From Paenibacillus taichungensis (GTDB taxonomy: Bacteria; Bacillota; Bacilli; Paenibacillales; Paenibacillaceae), in NCBI RefSeq assembly GCF_003287275.1, contig NZ_QEVW01000021.1:1-64000 (forward strand): 64,000 bases of DNA. Reading direction: 5' to 3'. This document shows, piece after piece, positions 8,125-16,172 of this stretch. A program made the translations under genes and the position numbers. How positions within the stretch are numbered: the stretch's first letter is position 1; every line of letters starts with the position of its first letter. Under the pieces are notes generated by a model. It saw only the letters and a list, made by a program, of their open reading frames with translations, made no database searches and was not told the origin of the DNA.

Positions 8125-9096
8125 ATGTCCTTTCAACAAATTATGGGTCAGCAGGCAGCCAAGCAGATGTTACAGAGCAGTTTGAGACGTCATGCCATAA
8201 GTCATGCCTATTTGTTTAGCGGACCATCCGGCAGTGGACAATTGCAGACGGCGATTACATTTGCCAAAGCAATATTCTGTACAGAGCTTGAAGATGATGC
8301 CTGCGGACAGTGTCTTGAATGTCGTAAGGTGGAGCATGGAAACCATCCTGATTTAACCATGCTTGCACCGGATGGGAATAACATTAAAATTGATCAAATT
8401 CGGGATCTGCAGCGTATCTTTTCGTACCGTTCAGAGGCGGGGCATCCCAAAGTATATATTATCGAACAGGCCGAGAAAATGACTGTCCAAGCAGCCAACA
8501 GCTTGCTGAAGTTTCTGGAAGAACCACAGGTGCCCGCGGTAGGCATTTTAATTACGGATAATGGACAGGCGATGCTGCCCACCATTCGTTCACGCTCTCA
8601 ATTGGTTCCTTTCAGTGCACTGAATCCGGAAGAGATGCTGCAATCGCTGATTACGGAAGGACACCCTGCCAATCTGGCTCGCTCTGCCGTCCATTTAGCG
8701 TCAGGATTGGAAGCATGTAGAGAAATTCTCCAGCAGAATTGGTTTGCAGAAATTAGAAACGTAATGTTACAATTAGGGAAGGAGTCCCTGGGTAGAGGAA
8801 GTACATCATTGATCTCTGCACAGCAGAAGCTTTTTAAAACCGGACTCTCAGAACACCTGGATACGATGCTTAGCCTGTTCCATTTATGGTTCAGGGATAT
8901 GCTGTATGTCCAGTATGGTAGGCATGAACATATCGTTTTTATAGATCAGTTGGACATGCTGTCTCAGTTGGCCCATACCCGCAGCACCGAGCAGTGGGTT
9001 TCCTACATGGATATGGCCGCAGCATGCAGAAAAAAATTGCGTTTCAATGTCAATGGCCAGCTTTGTCTGGAGCAATTTTTGATCGGTTTGGCATAA
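8125..9096 (+). CDS. holB: DNA polymerase III delta-prime subunit
   Basis: Clamp-loader subunit that helps load the beta clamp in the replisome. The 323-residue protein has an AAA+ fold with a zinc module (CGQCLECRKVEHGNHPD near residues 61-77) and the NSLLKFLEEP motif near residue 130. The Walker A lysine is replaced: residues 33-40 read GPSGSGQL. This suggests the subunit does not hydrolyse ATP, as is usual for many delta-prime subunits. GAGGAGG gives a clear start. Confidence 0.95.
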   Translation: MSFQQIMGQQAAKQMLQSSLRRHAISHAYLFSGPSGSGQLQTAITFAKAIFCTELEDDACGQCLECRKVEHGNHPDLTMLAPDGNNIKIDQIRDLQRIFSYRSEAGHPKVYIIEQAEKMTVQAANSLLKFLEEPQVPAVGILITDNGQAMLPTIRSRSQLVPFSALNPEEMLQSLITEGHPANLARSAVHLASGLEACREILQQNWFAEIRNVMLQLGKESLGRGSTSLISAQQKLFKTGLSEHLDTMLSLFHLWFRDMLYVQYGRHEHIVFIDQLDMLSQLAHTRSTEQWVSYMDMAAACRKKLRFNVNGQLCLEQFLIGLA

Positions 9097-9214
9097 GACT
9101 GGGAGAGGACAGATTTTGTTCCAATCATATGCAAACGGTTATAAACTTCGGCGGGTTCCCTAAGAAGACAGGGCTTCAGACGAAGTGGGATTGGCTTACG
9201 AGGGGGTTAATTTT

Positions 9215-10015
9215 TTGTACAGTGTAGTGGGTGTCCGTTTCAAAAAAGCGGGCAAAATTTATTACTTCGATCCCCTGGACCTTCCCATTGAAAAAGAAAA
9301 CTGCGTTATCGTGGAGACAGCGCGGGGGGTAGAGTACGGTAAGGTTGTCGTTGGCAAGAAAGAAGTAGGCGAGTCTGATGTGGTGTTGCCGCTCAAAAAG
9401 GTCATCCGGGTGGCGGGCGAGACAGATGCCCGTGTCGTAGATGAAAACAAGCGCGCAGCAAAAGAAGCATTCGGTACTTGTTTAAATAAAATCAAAGACC
9501 ACGGCCTCAAAATGAAGCTGGTCGATGTGGAATTTACGTTTGATCGCAATAAAATTATTTTTTATTTTACAGCTGAAGGAAGAGTGGATTTCCGGGAGTT
9601 GGTCAAGGATCTGGCAAGCATTTTCCGGACACGGATCGAACTGAGACAGATCGGTGTACGTGATGAAGCAAAGATGCTTGGAGGAATTGGACCTTGCGGC
9701 CGAGTATTATGTTGTTCTTCCTGGCTGGGAGACTTTGAGCCGGTATCAATCAAGATGGCTAAAGATCAGAGCCTGTCACTGAATCCGACGAAAATTTCCG
9801 GGTTGTGCGGAAGACTCATGTGTTGTCTGAAATTTGAGCATGATAACTATGAAAGTGTGAGAGAAGAATTGCCGGCTGTAGGCAAGTTGGTCGTCACCTC
9901 TTTGGGTGAAGGAAAAGTTGTCGGCATCAATGCCGGTAATCGCACAGTCCATGTTCAACTGTTCGACATCAGTAAAGTCAAAGAACTTCCGCTGGATGAC
10001 GTCGTTATCAAGTAA
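9215..10015 (+). CDS. ricT: PSP1-domain protein RicT (YaaT)
   Basis: Subunit of the RicA-RicF-RicT (Y) complex which, with RNase Y, promotes mRNA maturation and helps sporulation and competence in B. subtilis. The protein shows the whole PSP1 signature: VGVRFKKAGKIYYFDP at the start, then GVRDEAKMLGGIGPCGR and the cysteine motifs LCCSSWLGD and GLCGRLMCCLKFE. These cysteines bind an iron-sulfur cluster in the studied complex. A longer frame opens with GTG at 9185. TTG 9215 has GAGGGGG about 9 nt upstream and aligns with the YaaT N-terminus, so it is preferred. Confidence 0.93.
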   Translation: MYSVVGVRFKKAGKIYYFDPLDLPIEKENCVIVETARGVEYGKVVVGKKEVGESDVVLPLKKVIRVAGETDARVVDENKRAAKEAFGTCLNKIKDHGLKMKLVDVEFTFDRNKIIFYFTAEGRVDFRELVKDLASIFRTRIELRQIGVRDEAKMLGGIGPCGRVLCCSSWLGDFEPVSIKMAKDQSLSLNPTKISGLCGRLMCCLKFEHDNYESVREELPAVGKLVVTSLGEGKVVGINAGNRTVHVQLFDISKVKELPLDDVVIK

Positions 10016-10043
10016 ACCATAAAGGTTGCTTCGGGGTGGAAAC

Positions 10044-10412
10044 TTGGAAAAGAAAAATCTGTTTACGCACATTCATGAAATGGAAACCCAATTGGGTCAG
10101 TTGCACAGTGATTTAGGAGAGTTAAAAATGATTGTTAAAGAGCTGCTTGAAGATAATCAGCGGCTTACCATCGAGAATGAGCAGTTACGCAAACTGCTGA
10201 AGCGTGAGGCCCCGGCAGATCTGCCTATCGCATCGGCGCTCGCTCCGGTAGCAAGACCTGCGGGTCCGGCTACTGGTGAAGATGTTGTAGGTGAAGGGTA
10301 TGATAATCTTGCTCGGTTGTATCACGAAGGATTCCATATCTGCAATGTCTACTATGGACATTTGCGGACGGAAGGCGATTGTCTGTTCTGCCTGTCTTTT
10401 TTGAATAAATGA
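10044..10412 (+). CDS. yabA: Replication initiation control protein YabA
   Basis: YabA restrains DnaA by bridging it to the DnaN clamp. The protein of about 122 residues has an N-terminal coiled coil (tetramerisation) and the C-terminal zinc module GYDNLARLYHEGFHICNVYYG...GDCLFCLSFLNK. The start is TTG 10044 with GGGGTGGA upstream, which gives the MEKKNLF start expected for YabA. An upstream in-frame TTG at 10026 lacks support. It ends at a strong terminator, closing the tmk-yabA group. Its presence matters for the DnaA boxes at 1.1 kb. Confidence 0.94.
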   Translation: MEKKNLFTHIHEMETQLGQLHSDLGELKMIVKELLEDNQRLTIENEQLRKLLKREAPADLPIASALAPVARPAGPATGEDVVGEGYDNLARLYHEGFHICNVYYGHLRTEGDCLFCLSFLNK

Positions 10413-10417
10413 AGTGG

Positions 10418-10444
10418 CCGTAGGGATCCCCTACGGTTTTTTTT
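10418..10444 (+). terminator. Terminator after yabA
   Basis: CCGTAGGG pairs with CCCTACGG across a short loop, followed by eight T. Confidence 0.9.
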
Positions 10445-10488
10445 CAAGGTTAAGAACCTTGTCTGAGATATAGAGTACCGGAGGATGA

Positions 10489-11277
10489 GTGCATCATATG
10501 ACAGAAATATCAGTAAAATTGCAAGATTCGGAGCGAATCGACGATTTGCTCTCTCATGATTTGAAGATTATTCAAAGTGATGAAGTGTTTAGTTTTTCGA
10601 TGGATGCTGTATTGTTGGCCCGATTTGCTTCAGTACCGAAACGTGGTCGTGTGCTTGATTTGTGTACAGGCAATGGGGTTGTTCCCATTCTGTTGACCAC
10701 ACGAACGCAGGCGAGTCTGGAAGGCATTGAAATTCAGCCGCGATTGGCAGATATGGCACGTCGCAGCGTTCAACTGAATGCATTGGATGAATCCATTACG
10801 ATCCATGAAGGTGATTTGCGTGAACTCGTGAAAGAAACGGGTCATGCTGTATACGATGCTATAACGGTTAACCCTCCGTATATGCCCTTAAATGGGAGTG
10901 ATCTCAAGATGAATACTCATCAGGCCATGGCACGCCATGAAATCGGGTGTACGCTGGAGGAAGTCATTCAGGCCTGCAATCGACTGGTGCGTAATGGCGG
11001 TAAAGTATCCATGGTTCATCGCCCACAGCGTCTAGGAGAGATCATCTCTCTGATGCGTGAGTATAAACTTGAACCGAAACGGATTCGGATGGTACATCCC
11101 CGTGCTCATTTGGAAGCCAATATGGTTTTGATTGAAGCACTCAAGGATGGGAAACCGGAGGTACGCATGCTTCCACCACTGATTGTCTACAATGAAGAGG
11201 GGAAATACTGCGAAGAAATCATGGACATATATTACGGTGCACAGTATGCACACCGTACAACGGAAGGAGGGTTATAG
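10489..11277 (+). CDS. yabB: tRNA1(Val) (adenine37-N6)-methyltransferase (YabB)
   Basis: SAM-dependent N6-adenine methyltransferase of the TrmN6/YabB group. A Rossmann-fold SAM motif VLDLCTGNGVVPILL lies near residue 50 and the NPPY catalytic motif near residue 127, the mark of N6-amino methylation. The start is ambiguous: GGAGG at 10480-10484 is 4 nt from GTG 10489 and 13 nt from ATG 10498. The B. subtilis substrate is inferred from E. coli TrmN6. It precedes rsmI directly and overlaps no other gene; yazA, which separates them in B. subtilis, is absent. Confidence 0.85.
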   Translation: MHHMTEISVKLQDSERIDDLLSHDLKIIQSDEVFSFSMDAVLLARFASVPKRGRVLDLCTGNGVVPILLTTRTQASLEGIEIQPRLADMARRSVQLNALDESITIHEGDLRELVKETGHAVYDAITVNPPYMPLNGSDLKMNTHQAMARHEIGCTLEEVIQACNRLVRNGGKVSMVHRPQRLGEIISLMREYKLEPKRIRMVHPRAHLEANMVLIEALKDGKPEVRMLPPLIVYNEEGKYCEEIMDIYYGAQYAHRTTEGGL

Positions 11278-12159
11278 ATGACATTGCAAATTCAGAAGAG
11301 CTATGCAGAGCAGGCTGGTGATGCCGGTAAACTATATTTGGTAGGAACACCAATCGGTAATCTGGACGATATGACATTTCGAGCAATTAAAACATTGCAG
11401 AGCTGTGACATCATTGCAGCGGAAGACACACGTCAGACCCGAAAGCTGCTTACCCATTTTGAGATTACACCAGCGATGTTGTTCAGTTATCATGAGCATA
11501 ATAAGGCAGCCAGTGGGCCTGAACTCATACGCTATATAATAGAAGGAAAAAATTTGGCACTCGTCAGTGATGCCGGTCTGCCGGCCATTTCGGACCCTGG
11601 TTCCGATCTGGTAAAACTTGCGCTTGAAGCTGGAATTACGGTCATTCCCATCCCTGGAGCCAATGCAGCGTTATCAGCTCTGATCGTATCCGGTTTACCG
11701 ACGGAGCGTTTCACATTCGGCGGTTTTTTGCCGCGGGAGAAAAAAGACATGCGAAAAGTGATGGAAGCTTTTAATGAGTCCAATGGTACGTTGCTATTTT
11801 ATGAGTCCCCTCACCGTATTCGTAGAACTTTGGCCTATCTCGAAGAGATTCTGGGTGATCGGTCGATCGTACTGGCACGTGAGCTGACGAAACGTCATGA
11901 GGAGTTCGCAAGAGGCACTATCCAAGAATGCATAAAATGGCTTGAGGAACATCCGCCCCTTGGGGAATATTGTTTGCTTGTAGAAGGTATCAGGGAAGAG
12001 GAGCGTAAGGCGGAGCGGGAAGCCTGGTGGCAGTTGCTGTCCTTGGAGGATCATGTGAGCCATTATGAGAATGAAGGACTTAGTCGGAAAGATGCGATGA
12101 AGAAAACGGCAACAGATCGGGGTTTGACGAAACGAGATGTATATAACGCGTTAATCTAA
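11278..12159 (+). CDS. rsmI: 16S rRNA (cytidine1402-2'-O)-methyltransferase
   Basis: RsmI methylates the 2'-OH of C1402 in the decoding centre of 16S rRNA. The 293-residue protein belongs to the tetrapyrrole-methylase fold, with LVGTPIGNLDDMT near residue 21, AAEDTRQTRKLL, and LVSDAGLPAISDPG near residue 97. The C-terminal helical region is present, so it is full length. GGAAGGAGGG precedes the ATG, and the gene begins immediately after the yabB stop. A terminator follows at 12246. Confidence 0.95.
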   Translation: MTLQIQKSYAEQAGDAGKLYLVGTPIGNLDDMTFRAIKTLQSCDIIAAEDTRQTRKLLTHFEITPAMLFSYHEHNKAASGPELIRYIIEGKNLALVSDAGLPAISDPGSDLVKLALEAGITVIPIPGANAALSALIVSGLPTERFTFGGFLPREKKDMRKVMEAFNESNGTLLFYESPHRIRRTLAYLEEILGDRSIVLARELTKRHEEFARGTIQECIKWLEEHPPLGEYCLLVEGIREEERKAEREAWWQLLSLEDHVSHYENEGLSRKDAMKKTATDRGLTKRDVYNALI

Positions 12160-12245
12160 TAACGAATCAACAAATAAATGCTGGAATAGGGAACATACAC
12201 TTAAAGGAACCTTAGATCCAACCTTAATGGAATATGAAAACGAGT

Positions 12246-12292
12246 AGAGCGGAGAAAAAAATAATACGAACGTCACCGCTCTTCTTTTTTTT
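12246..12292 (+). terminator. Terminator after rsmI
   Basis: AGAGCGG at 12246-12252 pairs perfectly with CCGCTCT at 12276-12282, followed by a run of eight T within 10 nt. Confidence 0.8.
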
Positions 12293-12348
12293 GGAGTTGT
12301 ATAGACTCATAGATCTATTTTTAGGGTAATGAGAAACCATAATAAAGC

Positions 12349-12388
12349 AAAAAAATACCTTCCAGCGGTGGGGTTCACACCGGGAAGG
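12349..12388 (-). terminator. Terminator after abrB (minus strand)
   Basis: On the minus strand CCTTCC/GGAAGG with an inner CGGTG/CACCG stem is followed by a T run (A run at 12349-12355 on plus). It faces the rsmI terminator. Confidence 0.8.
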
Positions 12389-12451
12389 CGATCAAGGAAT
12401 ATAAAAAGGTTAGAAATAACAATTTAATAAGACTATTATACCGGATATTTC

Positions 12452-12706
12452 TTATTTTGTCACAGGTGCAGGGATTTCGGAAATACATTCGTTACAAACA
12501 ATTTTACCTTTGAAATAAGTAACGTTCTCTGCATTACCACAGAAGATACAAGCAGGTTCGTATTTTTTCAACATGATGCGCTCGCCGTCAACATAGATCT
12601 CAAGAGCATCTTTTTCACCAATACCGAGCGTACGGCGCAATTCGATTGGAATAACTACCCGTCCCAGTTCATCCACTTTTCTTACAATACCTGTTGATTT
12701 CATCAT
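12452..12706 (-). CDS. abrB: AbrB-type transition-state regulator with two CxxC pairs
   Basis: The N-terminal half is a near-copy of the AbrB DNA-binding domain (MKSTGIVRKVDELGRVVIP). This dimeric swapped-hairpin fold represses post-exponential genes during growth. The 84-residue protein differs from B. subtilis AbrB (about 96) in its C-terminus, which carries CIFC at residues 53-56 and CNEC at 71-74, a likely zinc ribbon in place of the usual multimerisation region. GAGAGGAG lies upstream of the first ATG; the second ATG is 3 nt later. The upstream region shows a sigma-A promoter and a Spo0A box. It sits between rsmI and tatD as B. subtilis abrB does, on the minus strand. Confidence 0.9.
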   Translation of the reverse strand: MMKSTGIVRKVDELGRVVIPIELRRTLGIGEKDALEIYVDGERIMLKKYEPACIFCGNAENVTYFKGKIVCNECISEIPAPVTK

Positions 12707-12746
12707 TATAATCAGTGCTCCTCTCAGCTAACGATCATTGTCATTA

Positions 12747-12753
12747 TTCGACA
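12747..12753 (-). promoter_or_regulatory. Spo0A box in the abrB leader
   Basis: An exact TGTCGAA reading toward abrB, about 20 nt downstream of the predicted transcription start. B. subtilis Spo0A represses abrB from boxes just downstream of its promoters, so position and sequence both fit. Confidence 0.65.
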
Positions 12754-12776
12754 TTATTTTATGTTTTATGATACTC

Positions 12777-12805
12777 ATCATACCAACGATTCCCAAAACA
12801 GTCAA
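12777..12805 (-). promoter_or_regulatory. Sigma-A promoter of abrB
   Basis: On the minus strand TTGACT (12805-12800) is separated by exactly 17 nt from TATGAT (12782-12777). Confidence 0.75.
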
Positions 12806-12933
12806 CCTTAAAATTAGCTTAAAATAAAGGCTATTTTTGATAAGATTACGAGTGGTAAGGGATTGGAAGCTATTTTTCGTATTTAAACATCAATGTCAGC
12901 TTTGTCGATTTGGAAAACGACAAAACTACCTTA

Positions 12934-12962
12934 TTCGACAAGATTCGTCATACCGTGTCGAA
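12934..12962. promoter_or_regulatory. Inverted pair of Spo0A boxes before the HD hydrolase gene
   Basis: TTCGACA at 12934-12940 and TGTCGAA at 12956-12962 are exact 0A boxes in inverted orientation. A one-mismatch box lies at 12903-12909. The second box is 11-20 bp upstream of a possible -10 (TATTAT/TATACT at 12973-12981), so Spo0A could act on the HD gene, on abrB, or both. Confidence 0.5.
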
Positions 12963-13023
12963 TCCTTGGTGCTATTATACTAAAAGCGACAAATACAAAC
13001 GATATTTAAAGGAGTGAATAGAC

Positions 13024-14304
13024 ATGGAACAGCGTTTAACGGAAGAAAAGGTGTTTAAAGATCCGGTACATAATTATGTCCATGTGCAAGATCCGATTAT
13101 ATGGCAGTTGATCAACACGCCCGAGTTTCAACGTTTACGCCGAATCCGTCAGTTGGGAACATCATTTCTTACTTTCCATGGTGCAGAGCACAGTCGCTTC
13201 TCACATTCCTTGGGCGTCTACGAAATTACACGTAAAATTATTTCCCAATTTGAAAGAAGTAACTATTCAGATTGGCCAAAGGAGGAAAAGACGGTAGCTC
13301 TTTGCGCAGCATTGCTCCATGATCTTGGACATGGGCCATTCTCTCACTCTATAGAAGAAGCTTTCGATATGAATCATGAGGATTGGACTTGTCGGATCAT
13401 TACAGGTGATACCGAAGTAGGGGCGATCTTAAGACGGTATGCTCCTGATTTTCCCGAGAAAGTGGCTTCTGTAATTCAAAAAACGTATGAGCAACCTATT
13501 GTCGTTAATTTGGTCACCAGTCCGCTCGATGCGGACCGCATGGATTACTTGCTCCGGGATGCCTACTTTACAGGTGTGAATTATGGGACGATTGACCTTG
13601 ATCGTATCCTGCGTATGCTGCGTCCATATCACGGACGAATCGTGGTCAAGGAGTCGGGCATGCACGCCGTGGAGGATTACTTGATGTCCAGGTACCAGAT
13701 GTACTGGCAAATTTACTTTCATCCGGTTACCCGAAGTTCGGAAATTATATTGCGGCAAATATTTAAGCGGGCAAAAAGTCTCATACAGCAAGGTTTCCAA
13801 TTCCGCTTCATGATTGATCCACTGCCCCAGTTATTCAATGGAGATTTATCAGTGGATGATTATTTGCAACTGGACGAAGCTTTGATTCAGACGGCATTTA
13901 TGCAGTGGCGCAAAGAGGACGATGCTGTTCTAAGTGAGTTATGCGAACGATTTATAGATCGCAAATTATATAAGTATGTAGAGATTGAACAGATCGACGT
14001 AAACATGATTGAAGAGATTCGGGAAGCCTTCACTGTAGCCGGTCTCAATCCCGAGTATGATCTAGAAATTGATTTTCCAACGGATAATCCGTATGATGTG
14101 TTTCGTCCGGATGAATCCACGGACAAGCAGATTTTGCTGCTTGATCGGCAAGACAATTTACATGAGTTGTCAGAGGTGTCCGACATCGTCCGTTCAATTA
14201 GTGGTCTTCATCGCGGAAAGCATCATTTGTATTATCCGCAAAATAAGGTGGATGCGATTGTTCATGAATTACCGTCTCATATACGCCCCTATTTCTCACA
14301 TTAA
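13024..14304 (+). CDS. HD-domain phosphohydrolase, dGTPase-like (YwfO family)
   Basis: Metal-dependent HD hydrolase of 426 residues. The early HSRFSHSLGVYE and LLHDLGHGPFSH motifs (HD pair at residues 99-100) and a later SPLDADRMDYLLRDA give the conserved metal ligands of SAMHD1/dGTPase-like enzymes. The best relative I recall is B. subtilis YwfO, a putative dNTP triphosphohydrolase, but the substrate is not certain. AAAGGAGTG sets the start. It takes the place of metS in the B. subtilis order and is transcribed divergently from abrB across a shared Spo0A-box region. Confidence 0.85.
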   Translation: MEQRLTEEKVFKDPVHNYVHVQDPIIWQLINTPEFQRLRRIRQLGTSFLTFHGAEHSRFSHSLGVYEITRKIISQFERSNYSDWPKEEKTVALCAALLHDLGHGPFSHSIEEAFDMNHEDWTCRIITGDTEVGAILRRYAPDFPEKVASVIQKTYEQPIVVNLVTSPLDADRMDYLLRDAYFTGVNYGTIDLDRILRMLRPYHGRIVVKESGMHAVEDYLMSRYQMYWQIYFHPVTRSSEIILRQIFKRAKSLIQQGFQFRFMIDPLPQLFNGDLSVDDYLQLDEALIQTAFMQWRKEDDAVLSELCERFIDRKLYKYVEIEQIDVNMIEEIREAFTVAGLNPEYDLEIDFPTDNPYDVFRPDESTDKQILLLDRQDNLHELSEVSDIVRSISGLHRGKHHLYYPQNKVDAIVHELPSHIRPYFSH

Positions 14305-14327
14305 ATGATGCGCATTGCTGTTCAAGA

Positions 14328-14370
14328 ATCATGATGCAAAAAGCTTTCGAAAAGAGCTATTTTTCATGAT
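14328..14370 (+). terminator. Inverted repeat, probable terminator after the HD gene
   Basis: ATCATGA and AAAAAGCT pair with AGCT, TTTTT and CATGAT across a 9-nt loop, with a small interior bulge. The stem is AT-rich and the T run lies inside it, so termination is likely but not certain. The rest of the gap to 14633 shows no gene. Confidence 0.5.
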
Positions 14371-14633
14371 ACAGTAATCTGCTTTAATGGAGAGTACATG
14401 TAGATCGACATAATTTTGTAATCAGAGCAATTAGAATACAACCCGAGCTGCTAATAATAAGCACATATAGATATGAAGTAACTTGTTCGTTCTACATGTT
14501 GTGCTCAATAAACTAGTGGAATCAAATATAAAAAAACATGATCTAATTTAGTAAGACTTATGTTCTGGTTAAGATGTGCAGGATGGAATAAAAAGAGACA
14601 GTCGTTTATTCGACATGAAGGGAGAAATAAAGC

Positions 14634-15404
14634 ATGATGTTGTTCGACACACATACACACTTGGATGCACCACAATTCGACGAGGACCGCGAGGAAATGA
14701 TTCAGCGTGCTGTGGATGCAGGCGTTGGTCGCATGATTAACGTGGGCTTTAACCGGGAGACCATTCCATCCACGATGAAGCTGGCTGAAACCTATGATTT
14801 TATATATGCTGCGGTAGGTTGGCACCCAGTGGATGCAATCACGATGCAGGAGGGTGATCTGGAATGGATTGCATCTTTATGCAAGCATGAAAAAGTGGTA
14901 GCCATTGGTGAAATTGGTCTAGACTATTACTGGGACACTTCACCGAAAGAGGTTCAGCATCGCGTATTACGACAACAAATTGGTCTGGCCCGCGAGTTGA
15001 ATATGCCGATTGTCATTCACAACCGGGATGCGCATGAGGATATTGTAAAGATTCTGCGTGAAGAGAAAGCAGGAGAAGTAGGCGGTGTCATGCATTCCTT
15101 CTCTGGCAGTTGGGAAACGGCGAAAATGTGTCTGGATTTGGGCTTTCATCTTTCTTTCGGGGGACCAATCACGTTCAAAAATGCGAAGCAGCCCAAAGAG
15201 GTACTTGAGAAGGTTCCTATGGACCGATTTTTCATCGAAACGGATGCTCCTTATTTGACACCGCACCCTTATCGTGGAAAACGAAATGAGACAGCGCATG
15301 TACGTCTGGTTGCAGAAGCAGCTGCGGAAATTAAAGGCATTTCGGTAGAGGAAATTGCAGCAATAACGACCAAAAATGCCATGGAACGATTTGGGATTCG
15401 TTAA
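14634..15404 (+). CDS. yabD: TatD family metal-dependent deoxyribonuclease (YabD)
   Basis: TIM-barrel metal hydrolase of 256 residues, close in length to TatD proteins. Metal ligands are visible in FDTHTHLD at the N-terminus, GEIGLDYYWD near residue 98, the histidines in VIHNRDAHED and VMHSFSG, and ETDAPYLTP near residue 204. Family members have 3'-5' exonuclease activity on DNA, and several are linked to repair. AAGGGAG is 9 nt from the ATG at 14634; ATG 14637 is also possible. An exact Spo0A box (14609-14615) lies just ahead of it but may be chance. Confidence 0.93.
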   Translation: MMLFDTHTHLDAPQFDEDREEMIQRAVDAGVGRMINVGFNRETIPSTMKLAETYDFIYAAVGWHPVDAITMQEGDLEWIASLCKHEKVVAIGEIGLDYYWDTSPKEVQHRVLRQQIGLARELNMPIVIHNRDAHEDIVKILREEKAGEVGGVMHSFSGSWETAKMCLDLGFHLSFGGPITFKNAKQPKEVLEKVPMDRFFIETDAPYLTPHPYRGKRNETAHVRLVAEAAAEIKGISVEEIAAITTKNAMERFGIR

Positions 15405-15654
15405 AAGATCGAGCAAAACGGGTGAAAAAGTGAGTTAGGCGGAGTTAATTTGCTTTTTGATCCAAATAAATCAAGAATATTACAATATTTTAACCAAATA
15501 TTTAGAAAAACGTACTTGAACAACGCTTTACAACATGCATCGAAACAGGATATCATCTTTTCAGTGAATTGTTGTGCGGAAAATTTGACAGATGTTCGGG
15601 GGATGAACAAAGGGACACTTTCCGATGAAACAACATTACTTTCATGAATCAGTC
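15405..15654. other. Gap between yabD and the riboswitch
   Basis: AT-rich sequence. A 65-codon frame from TTG 15450 has only a weak GGCGGAG ahead of it and no recognisable product. The riboswitch promoter is probably here, but no strong match was found. Confidence 0.4.
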
Positions 15655-15905
15655 TCGCTGAGTCTCCGTTAACGGAGAGCGGGGGAACCAATAGGGCTTA
15701 AACATCGGTGATTGCAGCCGATGCGCAACATGCGCTGACCCAAAAGCAGCGTATGAATCTGCGAAGCCGTATTTGATTTCTTCTTTGGGTCTCGGGGTGA
15801 ATTCAAGGGCGTCCGCCATGAGCGGATGACCGGAGATAGGGCGGCTCTCTTTCGCCCGAACCCGACAGCTAACCTCGCAAGCGGAAAAAGAGAGGCAACC
15901 TCGTG
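15655..15905 (+). promoter_or_regulatory. c-di-AMP riboswitch (ydaO/yuaA type)
   Basis: The conserved blocks of the ydaO aptamer are present in order: GCGGGGGAACC near 15679-15689, TCGGGGTGAATTC at 15792-15804, and CCCGAACCCGACAGCTAACC around 15855-15874, followed by a closing stem. In known cases c-di-AMP binding favours the terminator and turns expression off. These riboswitches commonly control potassium transporters and cell-wall hydrolases, in agreement with the YabE-like gene downstream. Confidence 0.9.
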
Positions 15906-15935
15906 CATGAATTTCCGATATTCAGAATCATTCGG

Positions 15936-15985
15936 AAGCCACGAAAGAGTTCCTCTTAAACTCTTTCTTTGGCTTTTTTGTTTTT
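15936..15985 (+). terminator. Riboswitch expression-platform terminator
   Basis: A long stem (AAGCCA, then AAAGAGTT against AACTCTTT, then TGGCTT) is followed by two T runs. It sits 30 nt after the aptamer and before the coding region, as expected for a transcriptional OFF switch. Confidence 0.88.
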
Positions 15986-16036
15986 GAATAAAAGAAATAC
16001 TGTCATCATACGGTAAGTATTCAGGAGGATGACATC

Positions 16037-16099
16037 ATGTTGCGAAGATTGATTCATGGTGCAGAACCGGATTATGTTGGTCCGATCTGTGTTCTGTAG
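16037..16099 (+). CDS. Possible 20-codon leader peptide
   Basis: An ATG with a perfect AGGAGG 8 nt upstream opens a 20-codon frame that ends with TAG at 16097. It begins MLRRLIHG and has no known match. It lies between the riboswitch terminator and the yabE-like gene, whose start is 73 nt further on. The good ribosome binding site is the only evidence; it may be a translated leader or chance. Confidence 0.35.
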   Translation: MLRRLIHGAEPDYVGPICVL

Positions 16100-16172
16100 A
16101 AAATTTGGTATAGTCGCGTCAAAGACATCATGCATTACTTTAGACGGCGAGGCTATGAAGGAGGACGGAGAA

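Noticed and set aside
14609..14649. Two 0A-box matches at the yabD start
   Set aside because: One is forced by the conserved FDTH codons, and single matches are expected by chance at this frequency.
15450..15647. 65-codon TTG frame upstream of the riboswitch
   Set aside because: Weak ribosome site and no recognisable features; it lies in AT-rich leader DNA.
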